DNA from: Salinilacihabitans rarus
GTDB lineage: Archaea; Halobacteriota; Halobacteria; Halobacteriales; Natrialbaceae
Length of the DNA: 64,000 nucleotides
Assembly (NCBI RefSeq): GCF_024296665.1
Contig: NZ_CP100762.1
Coordinates: forward strand, 3,162,001 to 3,226,000
Direction of reading: 5' to 3'
Shown here: positions 18,001 through 26,164 of the stretch, in pieces
How the letters are laid out: each line of letters starts with the position of its first letter
How positions within the stretch are numbered: position 1 is the stretch's first letter
Translations under genes and position numbers: made by a program
Notes under the pieces: generated by a model
Database searches by the model: none
Told to the model about the DNA's origin: nothing
The model's input: only the letters and a program-made list of their open reading frames with translations

Positions 18001-18027
18001 GTCAGACTGACAAAATGTTTAATTAAT
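18001..18027 (+). promoter_or_regulatory. Palindrome and TATA box of the multicopper oxidase operon
   Basis: GTCAGACTGAC at 18001-18011 is a perfect odd palindrome, and flanking TGTC extends it on the left. It lies just upstream of TTTAATTAAT at 18018-18027, the most AT-rich block in the area. The box is centred 28 nt before an ATG at 18050, the expected spacing for a leaderless start there. Confidence 0.6.
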
Positions 18028-18049
18028 CTACTATGCGAAACTGATATTC

Positions 18050-18136
18050 ATGTCACAGTGTAAGTGTGTGTCGACGACAGGTAGTCCGAGTGAGAAGTTG
18101 CCGGGTCGGTTCGAGACGGACGGAGGGAGTCGCTGA
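18050..18136 (+). CDS. Predicted 28-residue CxC leader peptide before the copper oxidase
   Basis: A reading frame of 28 codons starts MSQCKCVSTTG and ends FETDGGSR. Its TGA overlaps the oxidase ATG (TGATG at 18134-18138). It starts 28 nt after the centre of a strong TATA box, so a leaderless transcript would begin on it. The CKC pair could bind copper or zinc. Codon choice is less GC-rich at third positions than in neighbouring genes. That could mean a leader peptide or a chance frame in the 5' untranslated region. Confidence 0.45.
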   Translation: MSQCKCVSTTGSPSEKLPGRFETDGGSR

Positions 18137-20001
18137 TGTTCGACCTGTCGAGGCGTCGGCTGTTGCAGACCGGTGTGGCGGTGGGCGCCGGCGGGCTGCT
18201 CTCGTCGAGTGTGGCGGCTGACGGGGAGCACTCGGACGGGGACATGGACATGGACATGCCCTCCTACGAGGAGCACTCCTCGCCGGAACTCGACAAGTAC
18301 GAACACGAGGTGCCGATTCCGGCGGAGCGAACCCCCGACGGGAAGCGCCGCGGCGCCACCTACCACGAGATTCCGGTCGAGGAGACGACACACAGCTTCC
18401 ACCCGGACCTCCCGGACACGACGATCTGGGGCTACGACGGCCAGTTCCCGGGTCCGGTCCTCTCGGCGCGCAAGGGCGAGCGCCTCGCCGTCGAGTTCGA
18501 CAACAGCGGCCTGCCCGACGAGCACCTGTTCAAGGTGGACACGAGCATCCACGGGACCACGTCCGAGAACTACGTCGACTACGACGGGCCCGTCCCGGAA
18601 GTCCGGCGTGTCACCCACTTCCACGGGCTCAAGGTCGACCCGGCGAACGACGGGCAGGCCGACATGTGGAGTTCCCCCGACGGGGTCACCGGGCCGCGAC
18701 ATGCCGGCCCCGTGCAGGAACTCCCGAACCGTCAGGACCGGCTGACGACGATGTACCACGACCACGCCCGCGGCATCTCCCGGCTCAACAACTACGCCGG
18801 GCTGGTCGGCCCCTACCGGATCAAGAGCGGACGGGAGCAGATGCTGAACCTGCCCGACGGCGAGTACGACGTCCCGCTCGTCCTCGCGGACCGCTCGTTC
18901 CTGGACGACGGGGAGCTCTACTACCCCGGCATGTTCATGGCGAACGTCGCCGGCGACGTCGCCACCGTCAACGGCGCCGCGTGGCCGTACATGGAGGTCG
19001 AACCGCGCACGTACCGGTTCCACATCGTCAACGTCTCGAACGGCCGGACCTACGACCTCTCGCTCGTCGAGGGCGAACCGGAGGACGACGGCGACCACCA
19101 CGGCGGCCACCACGGCGACTTGCCGGCGCTCCACCAGATCTCGGCCGGCCACGGGTTCCTGGAGGACGTCGTGACCATCAGCCCGCACGGGGACATGGAC
19201 TCGCTGGTGCTTGCGCCGTTCGAGCGCGCCGAGGTCGTCGTCGACTTCTCCGAGTACGCCGGCGAGACTTTCACCGTGACCAACGACGCCACGTTCCCCT
19301 ACGAGGGCGGCACCGGTCACGACGACCACGACGACGACGGTGGCATGGACCACGGGGACGACGACGGTGGCATGCACATGGACATGGACCATCCCGAGAT
19401 CGGCGAGATCATGCAGTTCCGGGTCGTCGACGAGGTCAGCGAGCCCGACACCAGCGCGGACCCGTCGGAACTGCGGCTCCCGAACCGCGGCGGGCCCGAC
19501 CCCGACGCCGCCGTCGAGACCCGACAGGTCACCATGCACATGGGCATGGACGACAACATGAACATGATCCACACGCTCGACGAGGAGCGCTGGGGTGACC
19601 CGATCGAGTTCAAGCCGCAACTCGGCTCGACGGAGATCTGGGAACTCAAAAACGACGACGACCACACCCACCCGATCCACCTGCACCTCGTCGAGTTCGA
19701 GGTCATCGAACGCGAGATGCACGCCGCGGACCACGAACCCGAGGGACCGCTGCCGAACGAGCGCGGCGGCGTGGACATCGTCAGGGTCAATCCCGGCGAG
19801 ACCGTCCGCATCGCCGTGAAGTTCGACGGGTACACCGGCAAGTTCCCGTACCACTGTCACATCCTCGAACACGAGGAACACGAGATGATGCGTCCCTTCG
19901 AGGTCGTCGCGGGTCCCGACGACTCGGACGACGACGGCCATCCGGGTCGCGGACGCGGTCAGATCCCCGGCCTACCCCTGGACCTGCCGTGGGGTAACTG
20001 A
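18136..20001 (+). CDS. Tat-exported multicopper oxidase (CotA/bilirubin-oxidase-like)
   Basis: A 621-residue extracellular oxidase. The Tat signal is SRRRLLQTGVAVGAGG. Copper-ligand motifs in order are THFHGLK (about residue 160), MYHDHARG (about 206), HTHPIHLHLVEF (about 510) and HCHILEHEEHEMM (about 573), the last holding the type 1 His-Cys-His-Met site. All four clusters are intact, so it should reduce O2 to water while oxidising phenols, bilirubin-type compounds or metals (Mn, Cu). It is rich in Met and His (GDMDMDMP, HDDHDDDGGMDHG), common in copper-handling oxidases. A second upstream cistron probably overlaps it at TGATG. Confidence 0.93.
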   Translation: MFDLSRRRLLQTGVAVGAGGLLSSSVAADGEHSDGDMDMDMPSYEEHSSPELDKYEHEVPIPAERTPDGKRRGATYHEIPVEETTHSFHPDLPDTTIWGYDGQFPGPVLSARKGERLAVEFDNSGLPDEHLFKVDTSIHGTTSENYVDYDGPVPEVRRVTHFHGLKVDPANDGQADMWSSPDGVTGPRHAGPVQELPNRQDRLTTMYHDHARGISRLNNYAGLVGPYRIKSGREQMLNLPDGEYDVPLVLADRSFLDDGELYYPGMFMANVAGDVATVNGAAWPYMEVEPRTYRFHIVNVSNGRTYDLSLVEGEPEDDGDHHGGHHGDLPALHQISAGHGFLEDVVTISPHGDMDSLVLAPFERAEVVVDFSEYAGETFTVTNDATFPYEGGTGHDDHDDDGGMDHGDDDGGMHMDMDHPEIGEIMQFRVVDEVSEPDTSADPSELRLPNRGGPDPDAAVETRQVTMHMGMDDNMNMIHTLDEERWGDPIEFKPQLGSTEIWELKNDDDHTHPIHLHLVEFEVIEREMHAADHEPEGPLPNERGGVDIVRVNPGETVRIAVKFDGYTGKFPYHCHILEHEEHEMMRPFEVVAGPDDSDDDGHPGRGRGQIPGLPLDLPWGN

Positions 20002-20006
20002 GCCGC

Positions 20007-20024
20007 CGGCGCCAGCGCCGTTTT
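20007..20024 (+). terminator. Hairpin-T terminator after the multicopper oxidase
   Basis: CGGCGC and GCGCCG pair around a two-base loop (20007-20020) and TTTT follows at 20021-20024, six bases after the stop codon. Confidence 0.6.
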
Positions 20025-20085
20025 CTCCGCGCCGTCGCTCGTTCCTTCCGATCTCCGTACGAGTCCGCGAGTCACGACCCGACAG

Positions 20086-20496
20086 TCAGCCGATCGTCTC
20101 CTCCTCGACGGGTTCCAGCCGGGTCGTACACCAGTGACAGAAGTCGAGTTCCTCGTCGACCTCGCGGCCGCAGTTGGGACAGGTCGGCCCGTCGGTCGAG
20201 CGCCGCGTGCCGGGGGTCAGTTCGAGCGCCCGGAAGGAGGCGTCGATCGCGGCGAAGAGGACGAGAAACGAGAGCGCGAACCGGTCGATCGACGTGGTCT
20301 CCTCGGAGACGACGTCCATCGCCGCCGCCATCGAGTCGGCGGCGGCGATCCCCTCGGTCGGCAGGAAGACGGCGACCGCGGAGACGTACAGTCCGGCGAA
20401 CAGCAGGGCGCGCACCCAGTCGCGCAGCAGGGCGTGTCCCGCGCCGGGGACGAGCACCGACAGCCCGCCGGCGGCGAGCGCGCGAATCCACCTCAT
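20086..20496 (-). CDS. Membrane protein with C-terminal zinc ribbon
   Basis: A 136-residue protein. The N-terminal half has two or three hydrophobic helices (residues 5-25, 28-48 and 73-90) with VLVPGAGHALLRDW between the first two. The C-terminus is a zinc ribbon, CPNCGREVDEELDFCHWC. This layout, short membrane anchor plus cytoplasmic zinc ribbon, recurs in haloarchaeal proteins of unknown role. It ends head-to-head with the oxidase terminator and lies 32 nt downstream of aroD on the same strand, so it may be co-transcribed with it. Confidence 0.75.
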   Translation of the reverse strand: MRWIRALAAGGLSVLVPGAGHALLRDWVRALLFAGLYVSAVAVFLPTEGIAAADSMAAAMDVVSEETTSIDRFALSFLVLFAAIDASFRALELTPGTRRSTDGPTCPNCGREVDEELDFCHWCTTRLEPVEEETIG

Positions 20497-20528
20497 TGTC
20501 AGTGTCTGGTACTCTCCACTCCGGCCGG

Positions 20529-21266
20529 TTAATACTCTCGCTTTGCCGGCGAGAGGCGATCGATCAGCGTCGACAGCGTCTCGAGGTCGTACTGGCCCGG
20601 CGCGGTCGCCTCGGCGGGATCGACGGGCGCGTAGCCGAGCTTCGAGCCGTAGACGGGCGCCACCGCGCGCGTGTGCCGGCCGACCTCGCCCATCGCCATC
20701 GTCGCCACCGTCTCGCCGTGGGCCGTCAGTTGCTCGGTCGCCGACAGCAACGCGAGCGTCTCCGCCCGCGTCTCCGCGGTGACGGCCAGTTTCGCCACGT
20801 CCGCGTGCGTTCCCGCCTCCGTCAGCGTTCGCACGAGTTCCGGACGGGGCGGCGTCCCCTCGAAGTCGTGGACCGACGCGACGACCGCCACGTCCCGGTC
20901 GCGGGCCGCGGCGAGGGCCTCGTCGGCGTCGCCGTCGCGGATCGAGGCGAGTTCGACGTCGATCGCCTCGACGGCGTCGAGGCGGGTCGCCTCGGCGAGC
21001 GTCGCGAGCCGATCCTCGTCGTCGGCCGCGCCGTCTCGCGGCCGTCGGCCGCTCGAATCGTCCGCGACGCTCCGTCCCGCGCCCCCTTCCCACGCCGCGC
21101 GGTTCGTCGCGAGGATCGGCAACGCGCCGTCGTACGCGTCGAGCGCCGCGAGCGGGTCGTCAGCGAGGTCCATCCGGAACTCGACGCAGTCGGCGTGCTC
21201 GCGGGCGCGCGGTTCGTCCGCGAGGTCGGCCGTCGACGCGGCGAGGCGAAACGAGTCGAACTCCAT
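20529..21266 (-). CDS. aroD: Type I 3-dehydroquinate dehydratase
   Basis: A 245-residue TIM-barrel enzyme converting 3-dehydroquinate to 3-dehydroshikimate by a Schiff-base mechanism. The catalytic His lies in [12 protein letters not shown] and the Schiff-base Lys in [13 protein letters not shown]. The C-terminal [13 protein letters not shown] loop is also typical. An Ala/Gly/Asp-rich insert around residues 60-85 is longer than in bacterial enzymes. It carries out the step after AroB' (16781-17956), so the window encodes three consecutive early shikimate enzymes. Upstream on the same strand is tfb, 54 nt away. Confidence 0.93.
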   Translation of the reverse strand: MEFDSFRLAASTADLADEPRAREHADCVEFRMDLADDPLAALDAYDGALPILATNRAAWEGGAGRSVADDSSGRRPRDGAADDEDRLATLAEATRLDAVEAIDVELASIRDGDADEALAAARDRDVAVVASVHDFEGTPPRPELVRTLTEAGTHADVAKLAVTAETRAETLALLSATEQLTAHGETVATMAMGEVGRHTRAVAPVYGSKLGYAPVDPAEATAPGQYDLETLSTLIDRLSPAKREY

Positions 21267-21320
21267 GGCTGTGCGCTCGCGGAGGGGACGGCGGGAGGAA
21301 AAACGGTCGTTTCCGGCGAG

Positions 21321-22295
21321 TTACGCCAGGCCGAGGTTCTCCTCGGCTTCGAGCAGTTCGTGGTAGCGGTTGCGGATGGTGACCTCGGAGATGTCGGCGA
21401 CCTCGCTGACGGCGGCCTGCGTGGTCTTCTCGTTGGTCAGCAGGGCGGCGGCGTAGACGGCCGCGGCCGCCAGCCCGACCGGCGACTTCCCCGAGTGGAC
21501 GCCCTTCTCCTTGGCGTTGCGCAGCAGCGAGCGCGCGCGGTGTTCGGCCTCGTCGGAGAGTTCGAGCCCCGAGGCAAAGCGGGGGACGTAGCTCTCGGGG
21601 TCGGCTGGCTGGACTTCCAGACCTAGCTCTCGCACCACGTACCGGTAGGTACGCGCGATCTCGTTTTTCTCGACGCGGCTCACGTCCGCGATCTCGTCGA
21701 GGCTACGCGGGACGCCGGCCTGGCGGGCGGCGGCGTAGACACAGGAGGTGGAGACGCCCTCGATCGACCGCCCCGGCAGGAGGTCCTCGTTGAGCGCCCG
21801 GCGGTAGATGACGCTGGCGGTCTCGCGGACGTTGTTCGGCAGGCCGAGCGCGCTGGCCATGCGGTCGATCTCGCCCAGCGCCTGCTTGAGGTTGCGCTCC
21901 TTGCTGTCGCGGGTGCGGAAGCGCTCGTTCCACTTGCGCAGGCGCTGCATCTTCTCGCGCTGGCGGGATCCGAGGGAGTTGCCGTAGGCGTCCTTGTTGC
22001 GCCAGTCGATGTTGGTCGACAGCCCCTTGTCGTGCATCGTGTTCGTCGTCGGGGCGCCGACGCGGGACTTCTTGTTCTTCTCGGCGGCGTCGAACGCGCG
22101 CCACTCCGGCCCGCGGTCGACGGACTTCTCGTCGACGACCAGTCCGCAGTCGTCACAGACGGTCTCGCCGTGTTCGTCGTCGGAGACCAGATGGCCCCCA
22201 CACTCCGGGCAGGCGAGGTCGCTCCCCTCGTCCTCCTCGGTTTTCTCGTTCGCTCGTTCGTTACGTCGTACTCTGGTGGATGGTGCGTTCGTCAT
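21321..22295 (-). CDS. tfb: Transcription initiation factor TFB
   Basis: A 324-residue archaeal TFIIB. The N-terminal zinc ribbon (CPECGGHLVSDDEHGETVCDDCG) is followed by the B-reader/linker GPEWRAFDAAEKNKKSRVG. Two cyclin-like repeats follow (about 125-215 and 220-320), each with the helix-turn-helix used for BRE contact, for example AALLTNEKTTQAAVSEVADISEVTIRNRYHEL. It recruits RNA polymerase to TBP-bound promoters. Haloarchaea carry several tfb genes with different targets, and this cannot be ranked among them here. Its promoter (22371-22380) predicts an unusually long leader of about 55 nt. Confidence 0.97.
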   Translation of the reverse strand: MTNAPSTRVRRNERANEKTEEDEGSDLACPECGGHLVSDDEHGETVCDDCGLVVDEKSVDRGPEWRAFDAAEKNKKSRVGAPTTNTMHDKGLSTNIDWRNKDAYGNSLGSRQREKMQRLRKWNERFRTRDSKERNLKQALGEIDRMASALGLPNNVRETASVIYRRALNEDLLPGRSIEGVSTSCVYAAARQAGVPRSLDEIADVSRVEKNEIARTYRYVVRELGLEVQPADPESYVPRFASGLELSDEAEHRARSLLRNAKEKGVHSGKSPVGLAAAAVYAAALLTNEKTTQAAVSEVADISEVTIRNRYHELLEAEENLGLA

Positions 22296-22370
22296 GCGAT
22301 GGCGGATGCTCCCGGGCGGAACCGTCGCAAAAGCCCGGAGGGATTCGTTGTCTACCCGGTTCAAAGGGCC

Positions 22371-22380
22371 AATATATAAA
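22371..22380 (-). promoter_or_regulatory. Strong TATA box of tfb
   Basis: On the minus strand this reads TTTATATATT, preceded by AAATT, about 80 nt before the tfb ATG at 22295. Unlike most genes here this implies a transcribed leader of about 50-55 nt. The leader could host post-transcriptional control. Confidence 0.6.
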
Positions 22381-22520
22381 AATTTCGGAAACCGTTGGAG
22401 AGGGCGGCTACAAACTGTATTTTCGTCCGTAATGGTATGAGGGATCACAACATTCAAGTGGGGAACTCGTGCCGGCGCCGAACCGCACGGATCAAGCCCT
22501 CCCCGTCCGAACGCGGCCGC

Positions 22521-23036
22521 ATGGACGTCGCAGTCGGGAGCGAGAACCCGGTCAAGGTGGCGGCGGTCGAACGGGCGTTCGAGCGGTTCGATCCGGCGGT
22601 GACGGCCGTCGGCGTCGACTCGGGCGTCCCCGAACAGCCGCGGTCGGTCGCCGAGACGGTCGCCGGCGCGGAGACCCGCGCGGCCCGCGCGCTGGCGGCG
22701 GCGGAGGCGGACCTCGGCGTCGGCCTCGAGGGCGGCGTCGCCCGGTTCGAGGGCGCGCCCGGCCTCCACCTGATCATGTGGGCCGCCGTCACCGACGGCG
22801 AGCGCGTCGGCCGCGGCGGCGGGCCGAGTCTCCGCCTGCCCGACCGGGTCGCCGCGCGGATCGAGGCCGGCGAGGAACTCGGCCCCGTGATGGACGACCT
22901 GCTCGGGACCGAGGACGTCGCCCGGAACGAGGGCGCCGCCGGCGCGCTCACCGCCGGCCTGACCGACCGCGAGGCCGCGCTCCGGGAGGCCGTCGCCTGC
23001 GCGCTCGGCCCCTTCGTGACGAACCACTACGGGTAG
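22521..23036 (+). CDS. YjjX-type inosine/xanthosine triphosphatase
   Basis: A 171-residue house-cleaning NTPase. It begins MDVAVGSENPVKVAAVERAF, the signature of the YjjX/DUF84 branch of the ITPase/Maf-like fold. Then come AETVAGAETRAARAL, GVGLEGGVARFEGAPGLHLI and DLLGTEDVARNEGAAGALT, which shape the metal and purine site. It hydrolyses non-canonical ITP and XTP to keep them out of nucleic acids. The frame is open upstream to 22395, but the conserved N-terminus fixes the start at 22521. It is divergent from tfb. Confidence 0.9.
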   Translation: MDVAVGSENPVKVAAVERAFERFDPAVTAVGVDSGVPEQPRSVAETVAGAETRAARALAAAEADLGVGLEGGVARFEGAPGLHLIMWAAVTDGERVGRGGGPSLRLPDRVAARIEAGEELGPVMDDLLGTEDVARNEGAAGALTAGLTDREAALREAVACALGPFVTNHYG

Positions 23037-23160
23037 CCGCGGCCGTCGATCCATCGCCGCCCGTTCGGACGCCACCGCGGCTGAGTAATCAGCACTTACC
23101 GTTTCGTCTCCGCCGGACGCGGCGGAAACGTTCGTCGACTCCTGACAGTCATCCGATCGA

Positions 23161-23262
23161 GCCGGTTAACCGGCCGTACCAACAGTCCGTTTCGAACCGG
23201 TTAGTACTCTCTTACCCAATCCCGAAACCGGGGGAAGGCGCCGCATTAACCGTGCGTACCAA
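23161..23262. promoter_or_regulatory. Palindromes and an 80-bp-spaced direct repeat upstream of the DUF7123-type gene
   Basis: GCCGGTTAACCGGC at 23161-23174 is a perfect 14-bp palindrome and AACCGGTT at 23195-23202 a second. TTAACCGGCCGTACCAA at 23166-23182 recurs as TTAACCGTGCGTACCAA at 23246-23262 (15 of 17 matching), ending about 35 nt before the ATG. They sit in a 260-nt gap with no gene. Confidence 0.55.
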
Positions 23263-23296
23263 ACCCCCTAAGTCTCGCGTCGTCGTCCGTACGACT

Positions 23297-23530
23297 ATGA
23301 GTTCCGCAATGGCCCCCGACCTCACGAGCAAACAGCGCCGGATCCTCCAGTACCTCCGGGAGAACGCCGCGACGAAGACCTACTTCAAGTCGCGGCTCAT
23401 CGCCGAGGAACTGGGAATGACGGCCAAGGAGGTCGGCTCGAACATCGCCGCCCTGCAACAGGGCGACGTCGACGTCGAGATCGAGAAGTGGGGCTACTCG
23501 TCGAGTACGACCTGGAAGGTCAGCGTCTGA
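23297..23530 (+). CDS. DUF7123-type single winged-helix protein
   Basis: A 77-residue protein that is essentially one winged helix-turn-helix: LTSKQRRILQYLRENAATK, the helices LIAEELGMTAKEVGSNIAAL, then a wing VEIEKWGYSSSTTWKV. Small proteins of this form are conserved across haloarchaea and grouped as DUF7123. DNA binding is a structural inference; targets are unknown. The gene has an elaborate upstream region with palindromes and a direct repeat, and a T6 tract 30 nt after its stop. It therefore looks like a single, individually regulated gene. Confidence 0.8.
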   Translation: MSSAMAPDLTSKQRRILQYLRENAATKTYFKSRLIAEELGMTAKEVGSNIAALQQGDVDVEIEKWGYSSSTTWKVSV

Positions 23531-23563
23531 GCGGCCGCCGCCGCTCGCGGAACGCCGGGACGA

Positions 23564-23569
23564 TTTTTT
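23564..23569 (+). terminator. T-tract terminator after the DUF7123-type gene
   Basis: TTTTTT follows a GC-rich stretch about 33 nt after the stop at 23530. T-rich tracts after GC-rich DNA are the usual archaeal termination signal. Confidence 0.5.
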
Positions 23570-23591
23570 CTGCCGTCGTCCGCGCCGAGAC

Positions 23592-24209
23592 TCAGTTCTC
23601 GTAGCTGAGCAGCGCGTCGGCGTTTCGGGCGAGTTCCGTCGCCCGGTCGTCGAACGAGTCGGCGTACCGGACGAGCAACAGGAGGACGGTCTCTGGACGC
23701 TCGACCGCGTAGCCGTCCTCGCGGGCGAGCAGGCCGGCGGCTTCGAGTTCGCCGGCGTACTTGCTCACCGTCGGCGCGGAGACGTCGAGGGACTCGGCGA
23801 GGTCGCTGGCGGTCGCGTCCGGGTTCGCGAGCAGTTCGATCAGCATCCCGCGGGGCGTAGCCCGGCGGAGGTACCCCAGCGCGTGCTTCTCGAAGTCGTC
23901 GAACCGGCCGGCGGGGACGAACCGCTTGTAGTCGCCGTCGCGGTAGCGCTCGACGACCCCGAGTTCCTCGAGGCGGCGAAGGTGGTGTTGGGTCTCGCCG
24001 GTGCCGAGCTGGAGGTCGTCTCGAATCTTCGAAAAGTGGGCGCCGGGCGTTGCCGAGAGGTAGCCGGCGATGGCGTCGCGGGCTTCGCTCCCGCCGGCGT
24101 CGGCGGCGGCGGGCTCGGAGAGGCCCGCAAGCGGTGCGGCCGCGCCGAGGGCGGCGAATCGGCGCAGAGTCGCTCGTTTCTTCTCGTCGACCCCCTCGGA
24201 GGGTTCCAT
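23592..24209 (-). CDS. Two-winged-helix regulator with signal-like N-terminus
   Basis: A 205-residue protein with two consecutive winged helices. The first (about 45-100) is ISATPGAHFSKIRDDL-like, with LGTGETQHHLRRLEELGVVERYR. The second (about 110-180) includes LLANPDATASDLAESLDVSAPTVSKYAGELEAAGLL. This is the ArsR/IclR-like layout common in haloarchaeal regulators. Residues 10-35 (KKRATLRRFAALGAAAPLAGL) look like a degenerate Tat or anchor segment, odd for a DNA-binding protein. The membrane may hold it on the cytoplasmic side. Targets unknown. It lies 67 nt downstream of the SPFH gene on the same strand. Confidence 0.78.
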   Translation of the reverse strand: MEPSEGVDEKKRATLRRFAALGAAAPLAGLSEPAAADAGGSEARDAIAGYLSATPGAHFSKIRDDLQLGTGETQHHLRRLEELGVVERYRDGDYKRFVPAGRFDDFEKHALGYLRRATPRGMLIELLANPDATASDLAESLDVSAPTVSKYAGELEAAGLLAREDGYAVERPETVLLLLVRYADSFDDRATELARNADALLSYEN

Positions 24210-24276
24210 ACTGGGCTCGTGTCGAGAGTAGGGGCCGACCCTAAAACGAGTTTCGCTCCGATTCGTTCGGCGATCC

Positions 24277-25428
24277 CTAGGCGTCCTCGGCGTCGACGCC
24301 GCCGTCGGTCTCGCCGGGCAGTTCCTCCTCGACCTCGACGTTCTCGCCGGCCTCGGCGATCTCGGTGGCGTCTTTGCCCTCCTTGATCGCCTGGGCCTGC
24401 TGTTCCATCGCTTCGAGGTCCATCTCGGCCTCCTCGTCGATCTCGCCGATGATCTCGGCGATGTCGTCGAGGCCGATCAGTTCGCGGGTCTCCGCGTCGA
24501 ACTCGAGACTGTCGAGTTCGGTGCCGTCCTCCTTGACGTCGCTGCCGGTGAGGTGCTTGCCGTAGCGGCCGACCAGCGACGACAGTTCCTGCGGGAGGAC
24601 GAACGTCGTCGACTCGCTCTGGCCGATCTCCGCGAGGGTGTCCATTCCCCGGTCGATGACGGCGCGCTCGCCCATCGACTCGGCCGACCGCGCCCGGAGG
24701 ACCGTCGAGATGGCGTCACCCTGCGCTTCGAGGATCTGGCTCTGCTTTTCACCCTGCGCGCGGATGATGTTCGACTGCTTGTCACCCTGGGCCTTCTCGA
24801 CGGCGCTGCGGCGTTCGCCCTGCGCTTCGAGGATCATCGCGCGGCGCTTCCGTTCGGCGGAGGTCTGTTGCTCCATCGCGCGCTGGACGTCCTTCGAGGG
24901 GTTGACCTCGCGGACCTCGACGGACTCGACGCGGATCCCCCACTCGTCGGTGGGTTCGTCGAGTTCCGTGCGGATGCGCGCGTTGATCTCCTGACGCTTG
25001 TTCAGCGTGTCGTCGAGTTCCATGTCGCCGAGCACCGCCCGCAGCGTCGTCTGCGCGAGGTTCGAGACGGCGGTCTTGTAGTCGTCGACTTCGAGGAACG
25101 CCTTCTTGGCGTCCATCACGCGGATGTAAACGACGGCGTCGGCCGTGACCGGCGAGTTGTCGCGCGTGATCGCCTCCTGTCGGGGGACGTCGATCGTCTG
25201 CGTCCGCATGTCGAACGTGTAGGTCTTCGAGACGAACGGGGGCACGGCGTTGATCCCCGGTTCGAGCAGTTTGCGGTACTCCCCGAACACCGTCAGCGCA
25301 CGCTTCTCGTACGCGTTGACGATCTCGATGGCGCTCAGCAACGCGAGGATCACGACGCCGAGTACGAGCGCGCCGATCACCAGGCCTAACTGGGCGGCTG
25401 CCTGCAGGAGTATGGGTTCCGGGACCAT
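24277..25428 (-). CDS. SPFH/band-7 (stomatin-like) membrane protein
   Basis: A 383-residue protein. One N-terminal transmembrane helix (residues 10-35) is followed by the SPFH domain (YEKRALTVFGEYRKLLEPGINAVPPF to NPSKDVQRAM, about 40-200). Then comes a long Ala/Glu/Gln-rich coiled coil with repeated AQGE/AQGD units (about 205-265), a short conserved block and an acidic tail. It resembles prokaryotic stomatins (slipins) that oligomerise in membranes. The NfeD-like gene 66 nt upstream is its classical partner; the pair is thought to organise membrane microdomains and protein quality control. Confidence 0.93.
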   Translation of the reverse strand: MVPEPILLQAAAQLGLVIGALVLGVVILALLSAIEIVNAYEKRALTVFGEYRKLLEPGINAVPPFVSKTYTFDMRTQTIDVPRQEAITRDNSPVTADAVVYIRVMDAKKAFLEVDDYKTAVSNLAQTTLRAVLGDMELDDTLNKRQEINARIRTELDEPTDEWGIRVESVEVREVNPSKDVQRAMEQQTSAERKRRAMILEAQGERRSAVEKAQGDKQSNIIRAQGEKQSQILEAQGDAISTVLRARSAESMGERAVIDRGMDTLAEIGQSESTTFVLPQELSSLVGRYGKHLTGSDVKEDGTELDSLEFDAETRELIGLDDIAEIIGEIDEEAEMDLEAMEQQAQAIKEGKDATEIAEAGENVEVEEELPGETDGGVDAEDA

Positions 25429-25494
25429 GTACCGGTCTTGCGGTGGTGAACGTAAAAGCGTTCCCTTACTTCATCGACACATTCGCCGGCGGCG

Positions 25495-26106
25495 TCACCC
25501 GGACTTCTCGGTCTCGGTCTCGGTCTCGGTCACCGACTCGCCGGCGTCGCCGCCGTCGCTCTCGCGGTCCTCTTCGGCCCGTTTGGCGGCCTCGCGGGCG
25601 AGCGCGCGGTCGATCTCGTCCTCTTCGAGCGTCTCCATCGAGGCGACCGTGAGGACGTTCCCTCCGCCGGGGTCGAGGACGATGATCTCCTCGCCCTCTT
25701 CGATGGTGCCGTTCGTCGTCCGCGCGCTGTAGTAGGGGGCGAAGCCGCCGCTGTCGAGTTTGACCTCGCCGCTGCGGGCGGTGATGGTCTCGGTGGCGTA
25801 CCCCGTCGAACCCGCGAGGGAGGCGGAGTCTCTCGTCTGTGCGGTTCCCTTTCCGCCGTAGATGTCGAACTCGCGGTAGACCCAGGTCGCCGCGCCGCCG
25901 ACGACGAGGGTTACCACGGCGAGCGCCAAGACTAACGAGAGGCCGCCCAGCACGGGACCCAACAGGAGACCGAACAGTCCCGCGCCGACCAGCGCGACGC
26001 CGATGACGACGAAGTGCGCCCCCGGTGAGAGCGCCTCCAGCGCCATCAGCACGAGTCCAGCCGCCAGCAGCAACAGCGGCAGGTTGTCGAAGAGGACCTC
26101 GACCAT
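25495..26106 (-). CDS. NfeD-family membrane protein
   Basis: A 203-residue protein. Three or four hydrophobic helices (residues 5-85) lead to a C-terminal OB-fold domain (ATETITARSGEVKLDSGGFAPYYSARTTNGTIEEGEEIIVLDPGGG, about 105-160). This is the short NfeD form without the ClpP-like protease domain. The end is a highly acidic Glu/Asp/Thr-rich tail encoded by GGTCTC-type triplet repeats near 25510-25530. It lies immediately upstream of its SPFH partner and is probably the first gene of that operon. Confidence 0.9.
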   Translation of the reverse strand: MVEVLFDNLPLLLLAAGLVLMALEALSPGAHFVVIGVALVGAGLFGLLLGPVLGGLSLVLALAVVTLVVGGAATWVYREFDIYGGKGTAQTRDSASLAGSTGYATETITARSGEVKLDSGGFAPYYSARTTNGTIEEGEEIIVLDPGGGNVLTVASMETLEEDEIDRALAREAAKRAEEDRESDGGDAGESVTETETETEKSG

Positions 26107-26164
26107 GGGCGACGCTAAGGTCTCGCCCTGATTAAAGCTACCGCGGTGGTATCACGACGCCCGC

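Noticed and set aside
22340-22400. Possible tRNA (GGTTCAAAG) upstream of tfb
   Set aside because: Only the TΨC-like sequence is present; no acceptor or anticodon stems can be drawn around it.
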